In this document: positions 35,462 to 44,078 of the stretch, piece after piece | How positions within the stretch are numbered: the stretch's first letter is position 1 | Layout: each line of letters starts with the position of its first letter | Origin: Veillonella sp. 3891 | GTDB lineage: Bacteria > Bacillota > Negativicutes > Veillonellales > Veillonellaceae | DNA length: 64,000 bases | Reading direction: 5' to 3' | Assembly (NCBI RefSeq): GCF_003992315.1 | Contig: NZ_RQVE01000004.1 | Span: 1 to 64,000, forward strand | Notes under the pieces: model-generated | Database searches by the model: none | The model's input: the letters and a program-made list of their open reading frames with translations, nothing else | What the model was told of the DNA's origin: nothing | Position numbers and translations under genes: made by a program

Positions 35462-38371
35462 ATGAAGTTAAATACAGTCTATGCAGGCTTTCGTGTAGAG
35501 CGAATTGAACCTGTTCAAGAGGTGAATGGCACAGCCTATATGTTACACCATGAGCAATCTGGTGCACGTTTGTTATACATCGATACAGAAGACACAAATA
35601 AAGTATTCCATGTAGCATTCCGTACACCGCCACATGATAGCACAGGGGTAGCACATATTTTAGAACATTCTGTGTTGTGTGGATCTCGTAAATTCCCATT
35701 AAAAGAGCCCTTTGTTGAACTAGTAAAAGGTTCTCTGAACACATTCTTAAATGCTATGACCTACTCTGATAAAACGGTGTATCCTGTGGCGAGTAAGAAT
35801 GATGCAGACTTTCATAATTTGATGGATGTCTATTTAGATGCGGTATTTTATCCGCGAGTAGCTAAGGATCCAATGATCGTGATGCAAGAGGGATGGCATT
35901 ATGAATTGGAATCTCTAGAAGATCCATTGACATACAAAGGTGTTGTTTACAACGAGATGAAAGGGGTGTATTCCTCGCCGGATTCTCAGTTAGATCATCA
36001 TAAAATGGCATTGCTATATCCTGATACTACTTATGGACATGATTCTGGTGGATATCCTGATAATATTACAGATTTGACCTATGAAAACTTTAAAGCATTC
36101 TACGAGTCTTATTACCATCCATCTAATAGCTATATCTATTTATATGGAGATATGAATATTGAAGAAACCTTGGCATTTATCGATGAAGAATATTTGTCAA
36201 ACTTCCATGCCATTGACGTAGATTCTACTATTGCTATGCAAGAGCCTTTATCTGAACCAGTGGTAGCATCTTTCCCATATGGTATTGGCAATGATGAAAG
36301 TGATAAGGGTAAAGCCATTCATTCTTTAACCTATGTATTCCCAGAAATGACATTTACTCAAAGCTTAGCGTTCGAAGTGTTGAATCATGCTTTATTTACA
36401 TCTGGTTCAGCACCGTTGAAAGAAGCCTTAGTGAAAGCAAATATTGGTAGTGATGTAAGCGGCTCCTACATGGATGGTATTCGTCAGCCATTATTTGAAA
36501 TAAGCGTGACTGGTTCTGAAATCGAAAAGCAAGCACAGTTGCAAGAAGTGGTGGAAAGTACGTTACGCCAATTAGTAGATACAGGCTTAGATAAGGAATT
36601 ATTAGAAGCCTCCTTGAATCGTATTGAGTTCATTTTGCGTGAAGCTGATTTTGGAGGTCGTCCAATTGGTCTTGCTTACGGATTACGAGTGATGGATAAT
36701 TGGCTATATGACAAAGATCCTATTGAGTTGTTACAATATGAACCAGTATTGAAAGCACTCCGTGAAGGATTATCCACCGATTTCTATGAAAACTTGCTGC
36801 GCACCTATATTTTAGATAATACGCATAAAGGTTTAGTTTCCTTGTATCCAGAAAAAGGATTGCAAGAGAAAAAAGATCAAGAAGATACGGCAAAATTGGC
36901 GGCTATTAAAGCGGATATGAGTAAAGAAGAAATTGCCCATATTATCGAGCAAACAGCAAAATTAAAAGAAATGCAACAGGCTGTGGACTCTGAAGAAGCA
37001 CTAGCAACCATTCCTTTGTTAGAATTATCTGATATTTCTCCAGTCGTAGAAGTAACACCACGTCGTGAAATTGATCATAAAGGTATTCGTGTACATCACA
37101 TTGATGTACCAGCTCGTGGCATTAACTATGTTAGCTTGTACTTCAATATGGAATCTTTGCAAGAAGATGAAGTATTCTATGCAGAGTTATTGTCAGATGT
37201 ATTAGGTCGATTAGATACAGAACGTTTTACCTATGCAGAGATAGCAAAAGAAATTAACCTTCATTTAGGTGGTTATACGATGGATGTATTGCCAGTGTCT
37301 ATCCATAATGAACGTGATGCATTTGTACCATTAGCGGTCGTTCGTAGTAAGGCATTAGCATCTAATATTAGTCATTTAACATCTCTACTTGGAGAAATTG
37401 TAGGGCGCACAAAATTTGATAGCCAAGAACGTCTTGTAGAATTGTTAAAAGAAGGAAAAGCCATCTGGGATACAGAAGCCTTCCGCCGTGGTAATACGAT
37501 TGTTACTAATTTGCTCATGGCGAAAGTATCGAAAGTTGGTAAATTTAGAGACCAAGATACATTAGGCTATTTCCGCCGTTTAGTAGAAGTCTTAGAGAAT
37601 GAAACATTACTAGCTGGTGTGACAGAACAATTGGTGAAAGTACAACAACGTTTATTCCGTAAAGATAACTTGGAAGTATCTTTTGTAGGTAGTGCTGAAG
37701 AACTAGAAACTTTCTTAGCACATCTAGACGATATCACTGCTGTTTTAAGTGATGATAGTTGGGAAGCACAGCTAGAGATGACTCAATCCTATGTGAATGA
37801 AGGTTTAGCTACATCTGGTAAGGTACAATATGTGGCAAAAGGTGGCAACTTCCGTGATCATGGCGGTACACATACAGGCACTATGAGCGTCTTAGAAACT
37901 ATGTTGCGCTACGATTATCTATGGAACTTGATTCGTGTACAAGGTGGAGCGTATGGAGCCTTTGCTAACTTCCATAATAATGGTAATATGGTATTCTGTT
38001 CCTACCGCGATCCAAACTTAGAAAATACATTACAAGTGTACGATGGATTGCCGACCTATTTACGTGAATTAGATTTATCTCCACGAGAAATGCGTAAATA
38101 CATTATTGGTACCATGAGTGGACTAGATGTATCTAATACACCATTCTTACAAGGTGCTCGTGCTATGAGTCTATACTTTGGTAACACCAATGAAGAAAAT
38201 ATGACAGCTTTCCGTCAACAAGTATTGGAAACAACAGTAGAAGACTTACGTGGATTAGCAGATGTCATTGAAAAAGTGCTACAAGATAACCACATAGTTG
38301 TCATGGGTAGTGAACAACGTATCAAAGAGGCAGAACAACTCTTTGACAAAGTTAGCAATCTAGTACAATAA
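35462..38371 (+). CDS. M16C (insulinase-family, PreP-like) metalloprotease
   Basis: This 969-residue zinc protease resembles the presequence protease PreP and eukaryotic Cym1. The inverted zinc motif HxxEH is at H65-E68-H69 (HILEHSVLCGS), with the distal glutamate region KGVVYNEMKGVYSS downstream. Two M16 halves and the M16C-associated domain fit the full length. No signal peptide is seen, so it should act in the cytoplasm on oligopeptides. AAGAGGT precedes the ATG. It is monocistronic and ends in a strong bidirectional terminator. Confidence 0.94.
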   Translation: MKLNTVYAGFRVERIEPVQEVNGTAYMLHHEQSGARLLYIDTEDTNKVFHVAFRTPPHDSTGVAHILEHSVLCGSRKFPLKEPFVELVKGSLNTFLNAMTYSDKTVYPVASKNDADFHNLMDVYLDAVFYPRVAKDPMIVMQEGWHYELESLEDPLTYKGVVYNEMKGVYSSPDSQLDHHKMALLYPDTTYGHDSGGYPDNITDLTYENFKAFYESYYHPSNSYIYLYGDMNIEETLAFIDEEYLSNFHAIDVDSTIAMQEPLSEPVVASFPYGIGNDESDKGKAIHSLTYVFPEMTFTQSLAFEVLNHALFTSGSAPLKEALVKANIGSDVSGSYMDGIRQPLFEISVTGSEIEKQAQLQEVVESTLRQLVDTGLDKELLEASLNRIEFILREADFGGRPIGLAYGLRVMDNWLYDKDPIELLQYEPVLKALREGLSTDFYENLLRTYILDNTHKGLVSLYPEKGLQEKKDQEDTAKLAAIKADMSKEEIAHIIEQTAKLKEMQQAVDSEEALATIPLLELSDISPVVEVTPRREIDHKGIRVHHIDVPARGINYVSLYFNMESLQEDEVFYAELLSDVLGRLDTERFTYAEIAKEINLHLGGYTMDVLPVSIHNERDAFVPLAVVRSKALASNISHLTSLLGEIVGRTKFDSQERLVELLKEGKAIWDTEAFRRGNTIVTNLLMAKVSKVGKFRDQDTLGYFRRLVEVLENETLLAGVTEQLVKVQQRLFRKDNLEVSFVGSAEELETFLAHLDDITAVLSDDSWEAQLEMTQSYVNEGLATSGKVQYVAKGGNFRDHGGTHTGTMSVLETMLRYDYLWNLIRVQGGAYGAFANFHNNGNMVFCSYRDPNLENTLQVYDGLPTYLRELDLSPREMRKYIIGTMSGLDVSNTPFLQGARAMSLYFGNTNEENMTAFRQQVLETTVEDLRGLADVIEKVLQDNHIVVMGSEQRIKEAEQLFDKVSNLVQ

Positions 38372-38393
38372 GTTCATAAATTGATTGTATGAA

Positions 38394-38437
38394 AAAAGCC
38401 ATACCCTATCTGAATCATCAGATGGGGTATGGCTTTT
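38394..38437. terminator. Bidirectional terminator between convergent transcripts
   Basis: AAAAGCCATACCC-T-ATCTGA pairs with TCAGAT-G-GGGTATGGCTTTT around ATCA, with A and T runs at either end. Confidence 0.92.
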
Positions 38438-38507
38438 ATGAGTTCACGATGTATAGAAAAATAACAACGCTCATCAGAATATACTGATGTGCGAATTTTA
38501 TTGGTAT

Positions 38508-39266
38508 TTAGTTAGGGAAGATATACCCATCGATAGCATCGGCTTGTGTAATTTTGCTGTTTATGATGTATGGTTGTTCTACGCCGTGGAAGTTACGAGT
38601 ACCGATAGTTCCTTCCATTGTATACCAACTATGTTCTAATAATGGAGTAGTGGAAGAATATTCTGTAGGTAATCCAAATGGAGCCATATCTGCTACGCAA
38701 CAAATCATTAAATCACGAGCTAATACAAAATCGTTTCCTTGTAATGCTTTGTCATGATAAGAAATATAGCCTGTAGCTGTTACCGTATAGCCTTTGTATT
38801 TATCGATGTGATTAGATACTTTCAAAATCGTATCGTAATAATTTTTAGATGTTAATGTAATGTGTCGATGAGTGTCATCGATGCCATCGCCAATGTTTTT
38901 ATAATCGTTCGTTGGAACTGGTTCTTTAGTAATGGAAATGACTTGGTCCGCAGGTTCTTCCGCTGGTAATGCAAAGGCTTGGGCATGGAAGATGGATGGA
39001 CTTAATAATAAGGTACATAATCCGTACAAGATGGCATTTCGATACGATGATCCATAGGACCTACGGAATATGTTTTTACTTGCTTTAATCGTGCTCCACA
39101 ATAATAGTAAAGTTAATGCCCATAATAAAGCGATGATATAGGAATTAGGAGCAATTAAACGATAGATGGAGCCTGTTGTTAATAAATACAACAAAGATAG
39201 GCTACAACTAGCAGAGGCCACGATTTCTACGGCGGCGTGAATGTTGATGGTAGGAATGTATTTCAT
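38508..39266 (-). CDS. TIGR03943/DUF1980-family membrane protein
   Basis: This 252-residue protein has an N-terminal membrane part of about four hydrophobic segments (12-110) and a C-terminal extracytoplasmic or cytoplasmic domain rich in beta strands (VTATGYISYHDKALQGNDFVLARDLMICCVADMAPFGLP). The latter matches the DUF1980 (YcgQ-like) pattern, with adjacent cysteines that may bind metal. The start is ATG 39266 with GGAGG upstream. It overlaps the permease gene by 4 bp, and such proteins usually occur with DUF318-type permeases and CobW GTPases. A role in metal handling is inferred from that pairing. Confidence 0.82.
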   Translation of the reverse strand: MKYIPTINIHAAVEIVASASCSLSLLYLLTTGSIYRLIAPNSYIIALLWALTLLLLWSTIKASKNIFRRSYGSSYRNAILYGLCTLLLSPSIFHAQAFALPAEEPADQVISITKEPVPTNDYKNIGDGIDDTHRHITLTSKNYYDTILKVSNHIDKYKGYTVTATGYISYHDKALQGNDFVLARDLMICCVADMAPFGLPTEYSSTTPLLEHSWYTMEGTIGTRNFHGVEQPYIINSKITQADAIDGYIFPN

Positions 39267-40750
39267 AGTGCATAACCTCCTATGAACGAAAATAGTATAC
39301 ATATAATTGTTGTTCCTAGAATAATGGAAAGACTATATACTTTCACAAAGGAATTAGGGAACAGATTACGTAATAGAACGTAGTTTTTGATATCTAATAA
39401 TGGTCCAAAAATTAGAAATGCTAAAATTCCAGGTAAAGGAATGACGTTCATAAAGGACCGGGCGATAATGGCATCTGCAGTAGAGCAGATAGATACGCAA
39501 AAGGCGAGTGCCATCATACCAAAGATAACTAAAATGGAGCCAGATAAGGAAATATCTTGCAACCATTGTTTAGGTAAAAATAATTGTAACCCACTACTTA
39601 GTATAGACCCAATTATGATAAAGGGCAATAGGCGTAAGGTTTCTTCTTGCAATCGTCCGAAAAATCCTACGTCTCTTGACAGCGATTTTACCAGGGTTAA
39701 CTGTTTCCATGGTGGGAAGGCATCGGTACGACCGTAAATACGGGGCCCACAATACTGGCTCACTATGAATGCTAGTACTATTCCTAGTAAAGGTCTTCCC
39801 CAGAGTATCAGAGGTTCTTTGGGGAACGCATAATAAGTGGAGAGTAGCACAATAGGATTTAGTAAAGGACTAATCATCGTAAAGAATAGGCTAACTTTCG
39901 ATTCCATACCTTGCCGTGTTAGGCTACGTAAGATAGGGATTACCGCACAGTCACAGAGTGGCACTGTGCAAGCCATAATAATCGCTAGTATATAGGCAAA
40001 CATAGGAGACCGATGCAAATATTTTTCTATGCGATAAGGAGAGGCGTATTGTTCCACTATGACAGAAATACCTGTTCCTAAAAGTAAGAATGGTATCATC
40101 TGTAATAGGATAGCCGTTGTCATGGTCACCCAATTTGGCTGTGCATAAAACATATATCCTAAAGTTAATAGGATAGGAATGATAGCATATTGTTTCCATT
40201 TAGGTTTAGATATTTGTATAGGTTTTGTAATAGGCCATTGCTTCACATCTCCAGAGGCAATCCAAGTGCTATTAGGCGCTAATTCAGTATATTCTTTAGC
40301 ATTTTCTTGTGTAGTGTTACCAAGTATGATGGTATTGCTATAACGAATTTGTGAAAGTGGAATTTCTCCTAAATAAGGTAGTTGCTCCTCAATCCATTGT
40401 GGATAGGTTACATAATAGATATGTTTAATGTCTAACATATCTCCTAAGGGAGAGCGAAGGAAAAGTTCTTCAAAACTTTCTAAGGAGCCCATGCCATTCC
40501 ATTCGATCCAAAGTTCACGATACTGGTGATTTTGTAATACTTGCTGACAAACGGAAATAGTGTTCTTGGGATCATCATCGATGGAGAAGGTGTGTGATCT
40601 CTCGTTGGAAAGAGCAGGACTTTGTAAGCCCTGCTCAAATTGAAAGAGAAGAACATTTGAAATTTTATGACTTTCAATACCAGCAGTGATGGCGCTTGTC
40701 TTTCCTGAACCAAGAAAGCCCATCACTACATGGGTGGGGATAGTTTTCAT
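39263..40750 (-). CDS. Fusion of a degenerate CobW-like P-loop domain and a DUF318-type permease
   Basis: This 495-residue protein joins two modules. Residues 1-175 look like a CobW/G3E GTPase: Walker A GFLGSGKT near the N-terminus and an ELWIEWNGMGS segment where CobW proteins have IIEPSG. The metal-binding CxCC is absent, and NKxD is replaced by an NTTQ-like stretch. Residues 185-495 are a permease of about eight helices, like ArsP/YraQ/YcgR, with paired cysteine motifs VPLCDCAVIP and VSICSTADAI. The protein lies between a complete CobW GTPase and a TIGR03943 protein in one operon. It may couple nucleotide sensing to metal export or import; the substrate is unknown. Confidence 0.82.
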   Translation of the reverse strand: MKTIPTHVVMGFLGSGKTSAITAGIESHKISNVLLFQFEQGLQSPALSNERSHTFSIDDDPKNTISVCQQVLQNHQYRELWIEWNGMGSLESFEELFLRSPLGDMLDIKHIYYVTYPQWIEEQLPYLGEIPLSQIRYSNTIILGNTTQENAKEYTELAPNSTWIASGDVKQWPITKPIQISKPKWKQYAIIPILLTLGYMFYAQPNWVTMTTAILLQMIPFLLLGTGISVIVEQYASPYRIEKYLHRSPMFAYILAIIMACTVPLCDCAVIPILRSLTRQGMESKVSLFFTMISPLLNPIVLLSTYYAFPKEPLILWGRPLLGIVLAFIVSQYCGPRIYGRTDAFPPWKQLTLVKSLSRDVGFFGRLQEETLRLLPFIIIGSILSSGLQLFLPKQWLQDISLSGSILVIFGMMALAFCVSICSTADAIIARSFMNVIPLPGILAFLIFGPLLDIKNYVLLRNLFPNSFVKVYSLSIILGTTIICILFSFIGGYAL

Positions 40751-40755
40751 AGGTG

Positions 40756-41796
40756 TTACATTGTTCCATTAATAAAAGACTGCAACGCATCATTGTTCAA
40801 AGAAGGACCAATGATGGTTAAATATGAATCATGTAATGTGGTAGGAGTAATCTCTAAACCAGTTCCATTGTATTGTACCAAAGCTTGCCCACCTGTGGAA
40901 AGAGGGATACATCCTTTCAAGCGTAAGATATGACCAGTTGTATTCGTTTCGATGAGGGCTTTCAAATGATCTTGCCATTCATCGATGGTGCGAGGCAAGG
41001 TGCATTCTACGGTGCATGTCAAGAAAGCATCTTTGGCCTGTGCATGATGAGCGATGTGGTCATGGTGAGGAATCTCAGGATGATTCCGAGCTGTATGATG
41101 ACCTTTGTGGTTTTCAATATTCTTGCTAGCTGACAAAGAAGAGACAGCTTGCTCTCGAGGATACATAGAAATATATTTTGAAAGCTGAATTTCTTTCCAT
41201 GCCGCGATATAAACAGGTGCAGATGGATTTAGGTGACGAATAATTTCTAAGGTGTTTTGTAATAGATGCTCATCCTCTTGATGGCTAATGAAGACTTGAC
41301 TAGAATAAGCAATTTGATCTTTAAAGAAGACGCCAAAGTTTTTATAATACATAGGAGCTCGCATGGCATCCACAATGGATACACAACCAGTGAGTTCAAT
41401 GCGTTTAGCAATGGATGAATCCTTACAAATGGCGAGGATGTCCGATAATTGGCTAACCCCAGATGGTTCAATGATAATATAGTCCACATCTTGAGTGTCT
41501 AAAATATCTACTAAAGCTCTACGGAAATCTCCTGCTAAACTACAACAAATGCAGCCAGATGTAAGTTCACGAACAGTATATCCTTTTTCTCGAAGAATGG
41601 CTCCATCCAAGTTCACTTGGCCAAAATCATTCTCTAATACTAAAATTCTTGTTGGATCTGGCAATTCTTGTATGAGTTGCTGAATGAATGTTGTCTTTCC
41701 AGCACCTAAAAAACCAGAGACGATATATACTTTTACCTTATGGGAACTTAGATTTTGTTTTGCTCGGGTAAAAGCACGACTGATTAGATTCATCAT
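40756..41796 (-). CDS. CobW/G3E-family metal-chaperone GTPase
   Basis: This 346-residue GTPase belongs to COG0523, whose members deliver or sense zinc, cobalt or iron. The Walker A GFLGAGKTT, metal-binding GCICCSL and IIEPSG motifs are present. A histidine-rich insert (HKGHHTARNHPEIPHHDH and following HH) in the middle is a probable metal-buffering loop. A CobW C-terminal domain closes it. The start is ATG 41796 with GGAGGTG upstream; the 41811 TTG overlaps that site. It is first in a three-gene minus-strand operon, 5 bp before the fused permease, and is divergent from ferritin. Confidence 0.9.
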   Translation of the reverse strand: MMNLISRAFTRAKQNLSSHKVKVYIVSGFLGAGKTTFIQQLIQELPDPTRILVLENDFGQVNLDGAILREKGYTVRELTSGCICCSLAGDFRRALVDILDTQDVDYIIIEPSGVSQLSDILAICKDSSIAKRIELTGCVSIVDAMRAPMYYKNFGVFFKDQIAYSSQVFISHQEDEHLLQNTLEIIRHLNPSAPVYIAAWKEIQLSKYISMYPREQAVSSLSASKNIENHKGHHTARNHPEIPHHDHIAHHAQAKDAFLTCTVECTLPRTIDEWQDHLKALIETNTTGHILRLKGCIPLSTGGQALVQYNGTGLEITPTTLHDSYLTIIGPSLNNDALQSFINGTM

Positions 41797-41976
41797 ACAT
41801 CTCACCTCCAATGTGTATAATGGTATATATAATAAAATGAAAGTTCTTGCATAGATAGTATACTCTCTTTTAGTAAGCTATGCATGAATGATTGAGCATT
41901 TCAGTCTGTATAACTTATAGTCGTTATCAAAATTAAAAACAAATGATAAAAAATCGAAAAAAATAGAAAAAGAAGA
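41797..41976. promoter_or_regulatory. Divergent control region between the CobW operon and ferritin
   Basis: TTATCA (41924-41929) and TGATAA (41944-41949) form a dyad with a 14-bp AT-rich spacer. This could be a metal regulator site, but it does not match a full Fur, Zur or PerR box. ATTATA at 41818-41823 is a TATAAT on the minus strand and may be the -10 of the CobW operon, close to its ribosome binding site. Confidence 0.35.
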
Positions 41977-42005
41977 TTGATTTATTTCGATTTGTCTGCT
42001 ATAAT
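41977..42005 (+). promoter_or_regulatory. Ferritin promoter
   Basis: TTGATT (41977-41982) and TATAAT (42000-42005) have 17-bp spacing, and TGC before the -10 makes an extended element. Confidence 0.8.
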
Positions 42006-42073
42006 GATGTCAAGATATGAGAACATATCGATTTTAATTTTAGTTTATATAAGTATATATGAGGTATAAAAAG

Positions 42074-42559
42074 ATGAATCAAAAAGTAGCACAAGCTCTT
42101 AATGAGCAAGTAATTTTCGAATTTAACGCAGCATCCACATATTTAGCTCTTTCCTTAGCTATGGCTGATGCTAACTTCAAAGGTTTCTCTGCATGGTTAC
42201 GTGCACAATACCAAGAAGAAGTAACTCACGCTTTCAAATTCATTGATTACTTACAAAGCAACAATGAAAAAGTAACATTAGGTGATGTAAAAAATACGGC
42301 ATCTACTTTGACTAATCCTTTAGAAGTAGCAAAAGCTGTATTGGCTCATGAGCAAATGATTACTGGCAAAATCCACAACTTATATGCATTAGCATTAGAA
42401 GAAAAAGATTATGCAACAGTATCTTTCTTGAACTGGTTCGTAGAAGAACAAGTAGAAGAAGAAGCGAATGCAACTGACTTAGTAGATCAATTTACATTTG
42501 CACAAGATAGTCGTTCTGCACAATTATTCTTGGACTCCAAATTAGGTAGCCGTCAATAA
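42074..42559 (+). CDS. ftn: Ferritin, non-haem iron storage
   Basis: This 161-residue ferritin forms a 24-mer cage that oxidises and stores iron. The four-helix pattern and ferroxidase residues are visible: ALNEQVIFEFNAASTYLALS, EEVTHAFKFIDYL and FVEEQVEEEANATDLV. The start is ATG 42074, with GAGGT 9 nt upstream; the 42059 ATG overlaps that site. It stands alone next to the metal-handling operon on the other strand. It probably limits free iron during oxygen exposure. The transcript runs into an unusual G-free tract. Confidence 0.93.
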   Translation: MNQKVAQALNEQVIFEFNAASTYLALSLAMADANFKGFSAWLRAQYQEEVTHAFKFIDYLQSNNEKVTLGDVKNTASTLTNPLEVAKAVLAHEQMITGKIHNLYALALEEKDYATVSFLNWFVEEQVEEEANATDLVDQFTFAQDSRSAQLFLDSKLGSRQ

Positions 42560-42603
42560 TTGCTATACTCACTCTTACAGTAAAGTGAGAATTTTATATC
42601 AAG

Positions 42604-42733
42604 TTTAACAAAAACCTAACACACATATAAAACATAAAACAAACAAAACAAACAAAACACACAAAACCTAAAACACACAAAACACATAAAACCTAACACA
42701 CATATAAAACACACAAAACAAAACCTAACACAA
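42604..42733 (+). repeat. 130-nt G-free A/C-rich repetitive tract
   Basis: No G occurs between 42604 and 42733 on the plus strand, and T is sparse. ACA, AAAC and ACCTAAC words recur, and a 23-nt unit occurs twice (42611-42633 and 42688-42710). It cannot code for a normal protein. A C-containing, G-free RNA downstream of a gene is the profile of a Rho utilisation site. Confidence 0.8.
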
Positions 42734-42799
42734 GAAATATAACTAGATATAAAGTTGATGTTTGTAAGAGTGATGTTGTTTGCTAACATAAGAATATGG

Positions 42800-42831
42800 G
42801 TAGCCTTTCCGATGGAAAGGCTACTTTTTTT
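42800..42831 (+). terminator. Strong terminator after the A/C tract
   Basis: GTAGCCTTTCC and GGAAAGGCTAC form an 11-bp stem around GAT, with seven T after it. It lies 240 bp after the ferritin stop. Confidence 0.92.
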
Positions 42832-42893
42832 GTCAACGTATAGAGAGATGACAAATGGTAAATGTCATTTAGTTTTATTTTTTTTAACTAAAT

Positions 42894-42973
42894 AGTCAAA
42901 AAGTCAAAAAAGTATTTGACAAAGGTCAAAAAGTCAGATATAATCTAACCATAGAAAAGAGCAAAAAGTCAAA
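42894..42973 (+). promoter_or_regulatory. CtsR-type operator array over the ctsR promoter
   Basis: TTGACA (42916-42921) and TATAAT (42939-42944), 17 bp apart, form the promoter. AGTCAAA occurs at 42894, 42902 and 42967, GGTCAAA at 42924, AGTCAGA at 42932, and the inverse TTTGAC at 42915. CtsR is known to bind GGTCAAA direct repeats; here the heptads have 1-bp gaps (8-bp period). Confidence 0.8.
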
Positions 42974-43070
42974 TCTAGATGTTCTATGTATATAATGACT
43001 GATGATGTGTATGTACAGGAATGCATTATAGTAGATAGTACATCATAGATGGAAGAAATGAGGTTATATT

Positions 43071-43547
43071 ATGAGTATTTTAGCAGATAAGATTGAACAG
43101 TTTATACTGACGAAATTATTGGAAGAACAGGAAGGTATTACGCTGAGAAGAAATGAACTAGCCGAGACTTTGGATTGTGCGCCCTCACAAATTAGTTATG
43201 TGCTGAGTACACGATTTTCAAATGACAGGGGATTCATAGTTCAATCCAGACGGGGATTAGGTGGATCCATCACAATTACTAGAGTTATGGAACCTGTAAG
43301 AACACAAGTCCTGATTCCCTTGGAGAAAACTAAAAAACGTAATGAAGAGGAACCCGTTATTACAATTGGTCACATTGACCAGGTGTTGTTTCAACATATG
43401 AAAGAAGCGCGCATTACAAAGCGTGAAGCAGCTATGTTGCATGAAGCATTTGTTAGAATTTTACAAGATGTTCCAGTAGAACGTAGAAAGGAAGCAGCAG
43501 AGCGTTTCTATCAAGCTATTATGAATATCGTAAATGAGGAGGTGTAG
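43071..43547 (+). CDS. ctsR: CtsR, repressor of class III heat-shock genes
   Basis: This 158-residue repressor blocks clp genes until heat or protein stress, when McsB inactivates it. The winged helix-turn-helix (RNELAETLDCAPSQISYVLSTRF) and the basic beta-wing GFIVQSRRGLGGSI are typical. The C-terminal helical domain follows. GAAATGAGG precedes the ATG. It is first in the ctsR-mcsA-mcsB-clpC operon and sits behind its own presumed binding sites. Confidence 0.95.
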   Translation: MSILADKIEQFILTKLLEEQEGITLRRNELAETLDCAPSQISYVLSTRFSNDRGFIVQSRRGLGGSITITRVMEPVRTQVLIPLEKTKKRNEEEPVITIGHIDQVLFQHMKEARITKREAAMLHEAFVRILQDVPVERRKEAAERFYQAIMNIVNEEV

Positions 43548-43550
43548 GCT

Positions 43551-44069
43551 ATGAAATGCGATTCTTGTGGGAAAGAAAATGCTAATGTCCATATGACATC
43601 GATTGTAAATGGAGTGAAAGAGGAGCATCATTATTGCCAACAATGTGCAAATCAAAAAGAGCAGGGAACGGGATCCATGTTTTCTTCCATGTTTGATGAT
43701 ACCTTTTTCAATAATCAGTTTTTTGCCAATGTGATGTATCCTCAAAGTGCGTTAGGTAACAGCAAATTGAGTGCGTGTCCACAATGTGGAATGACTATAT
43801 CTGCATTTAATCATCAAGGTCGATTAGGTTGTGATAAGTGCTATGAGGCGTTTCAACAACATTTAGTGCCACTCATTAAGCGCATTCAAGGATCTACATC
43901 GTATGAAGGCCGTATTCCTCAACGAGGAGCAGAAGATTTGAGAGTAGAGCAAACCATTAAGCAACTACGGAATGACTTAATTCAGGCGGTAAAGCAAGAG
44001 CAATTTGAAAGAGCTGCACAGATTCGTGATGAAATTAAGTCTTTAGAACAGTCTAAAGTATCAAATTAA
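43551..44069 (+). CDS. mcsA: McsA, activator of the arginine kinase McsB
   Basis: This 172-residue protein carries zinc-type CxxC pairs (CDSCGKENANVH, CQQCANQ, CPQCGM and CDKCYEAF) and a C-terminal UVR domain (AVKQEQFERAAQIRDEIKSLE). It binds McsB and stimulates its kinase activity, and its thiols can sense oxidation. GAGGAGGTG precedes the ATG, 3 bp after ctsR. Confidence 0.93.
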   Translation: MKCDSCGKENANVHMTSIVNGVKEEHHYCQQCANQKEQGTGSMFSSMFDDTFFNNQFFANVMYPQSALGNSKLSACPQCGMTISAFNHQGRLGCDKCYEAFQQHLVPLIKRIQGSTSYEGRIPQRGAEDLRVEQTIKQLRNDLIQAVKQEQFERAAQIRDEIKSLEQSKVSN

Positions 44070-44078
44070 GGAGGGTCT

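Noticed and set aside
42604-42733. Possible coding or CRISPR-like repeat
   Set aside because: It has no G, no regular unit-spacer pattern and no start codon.
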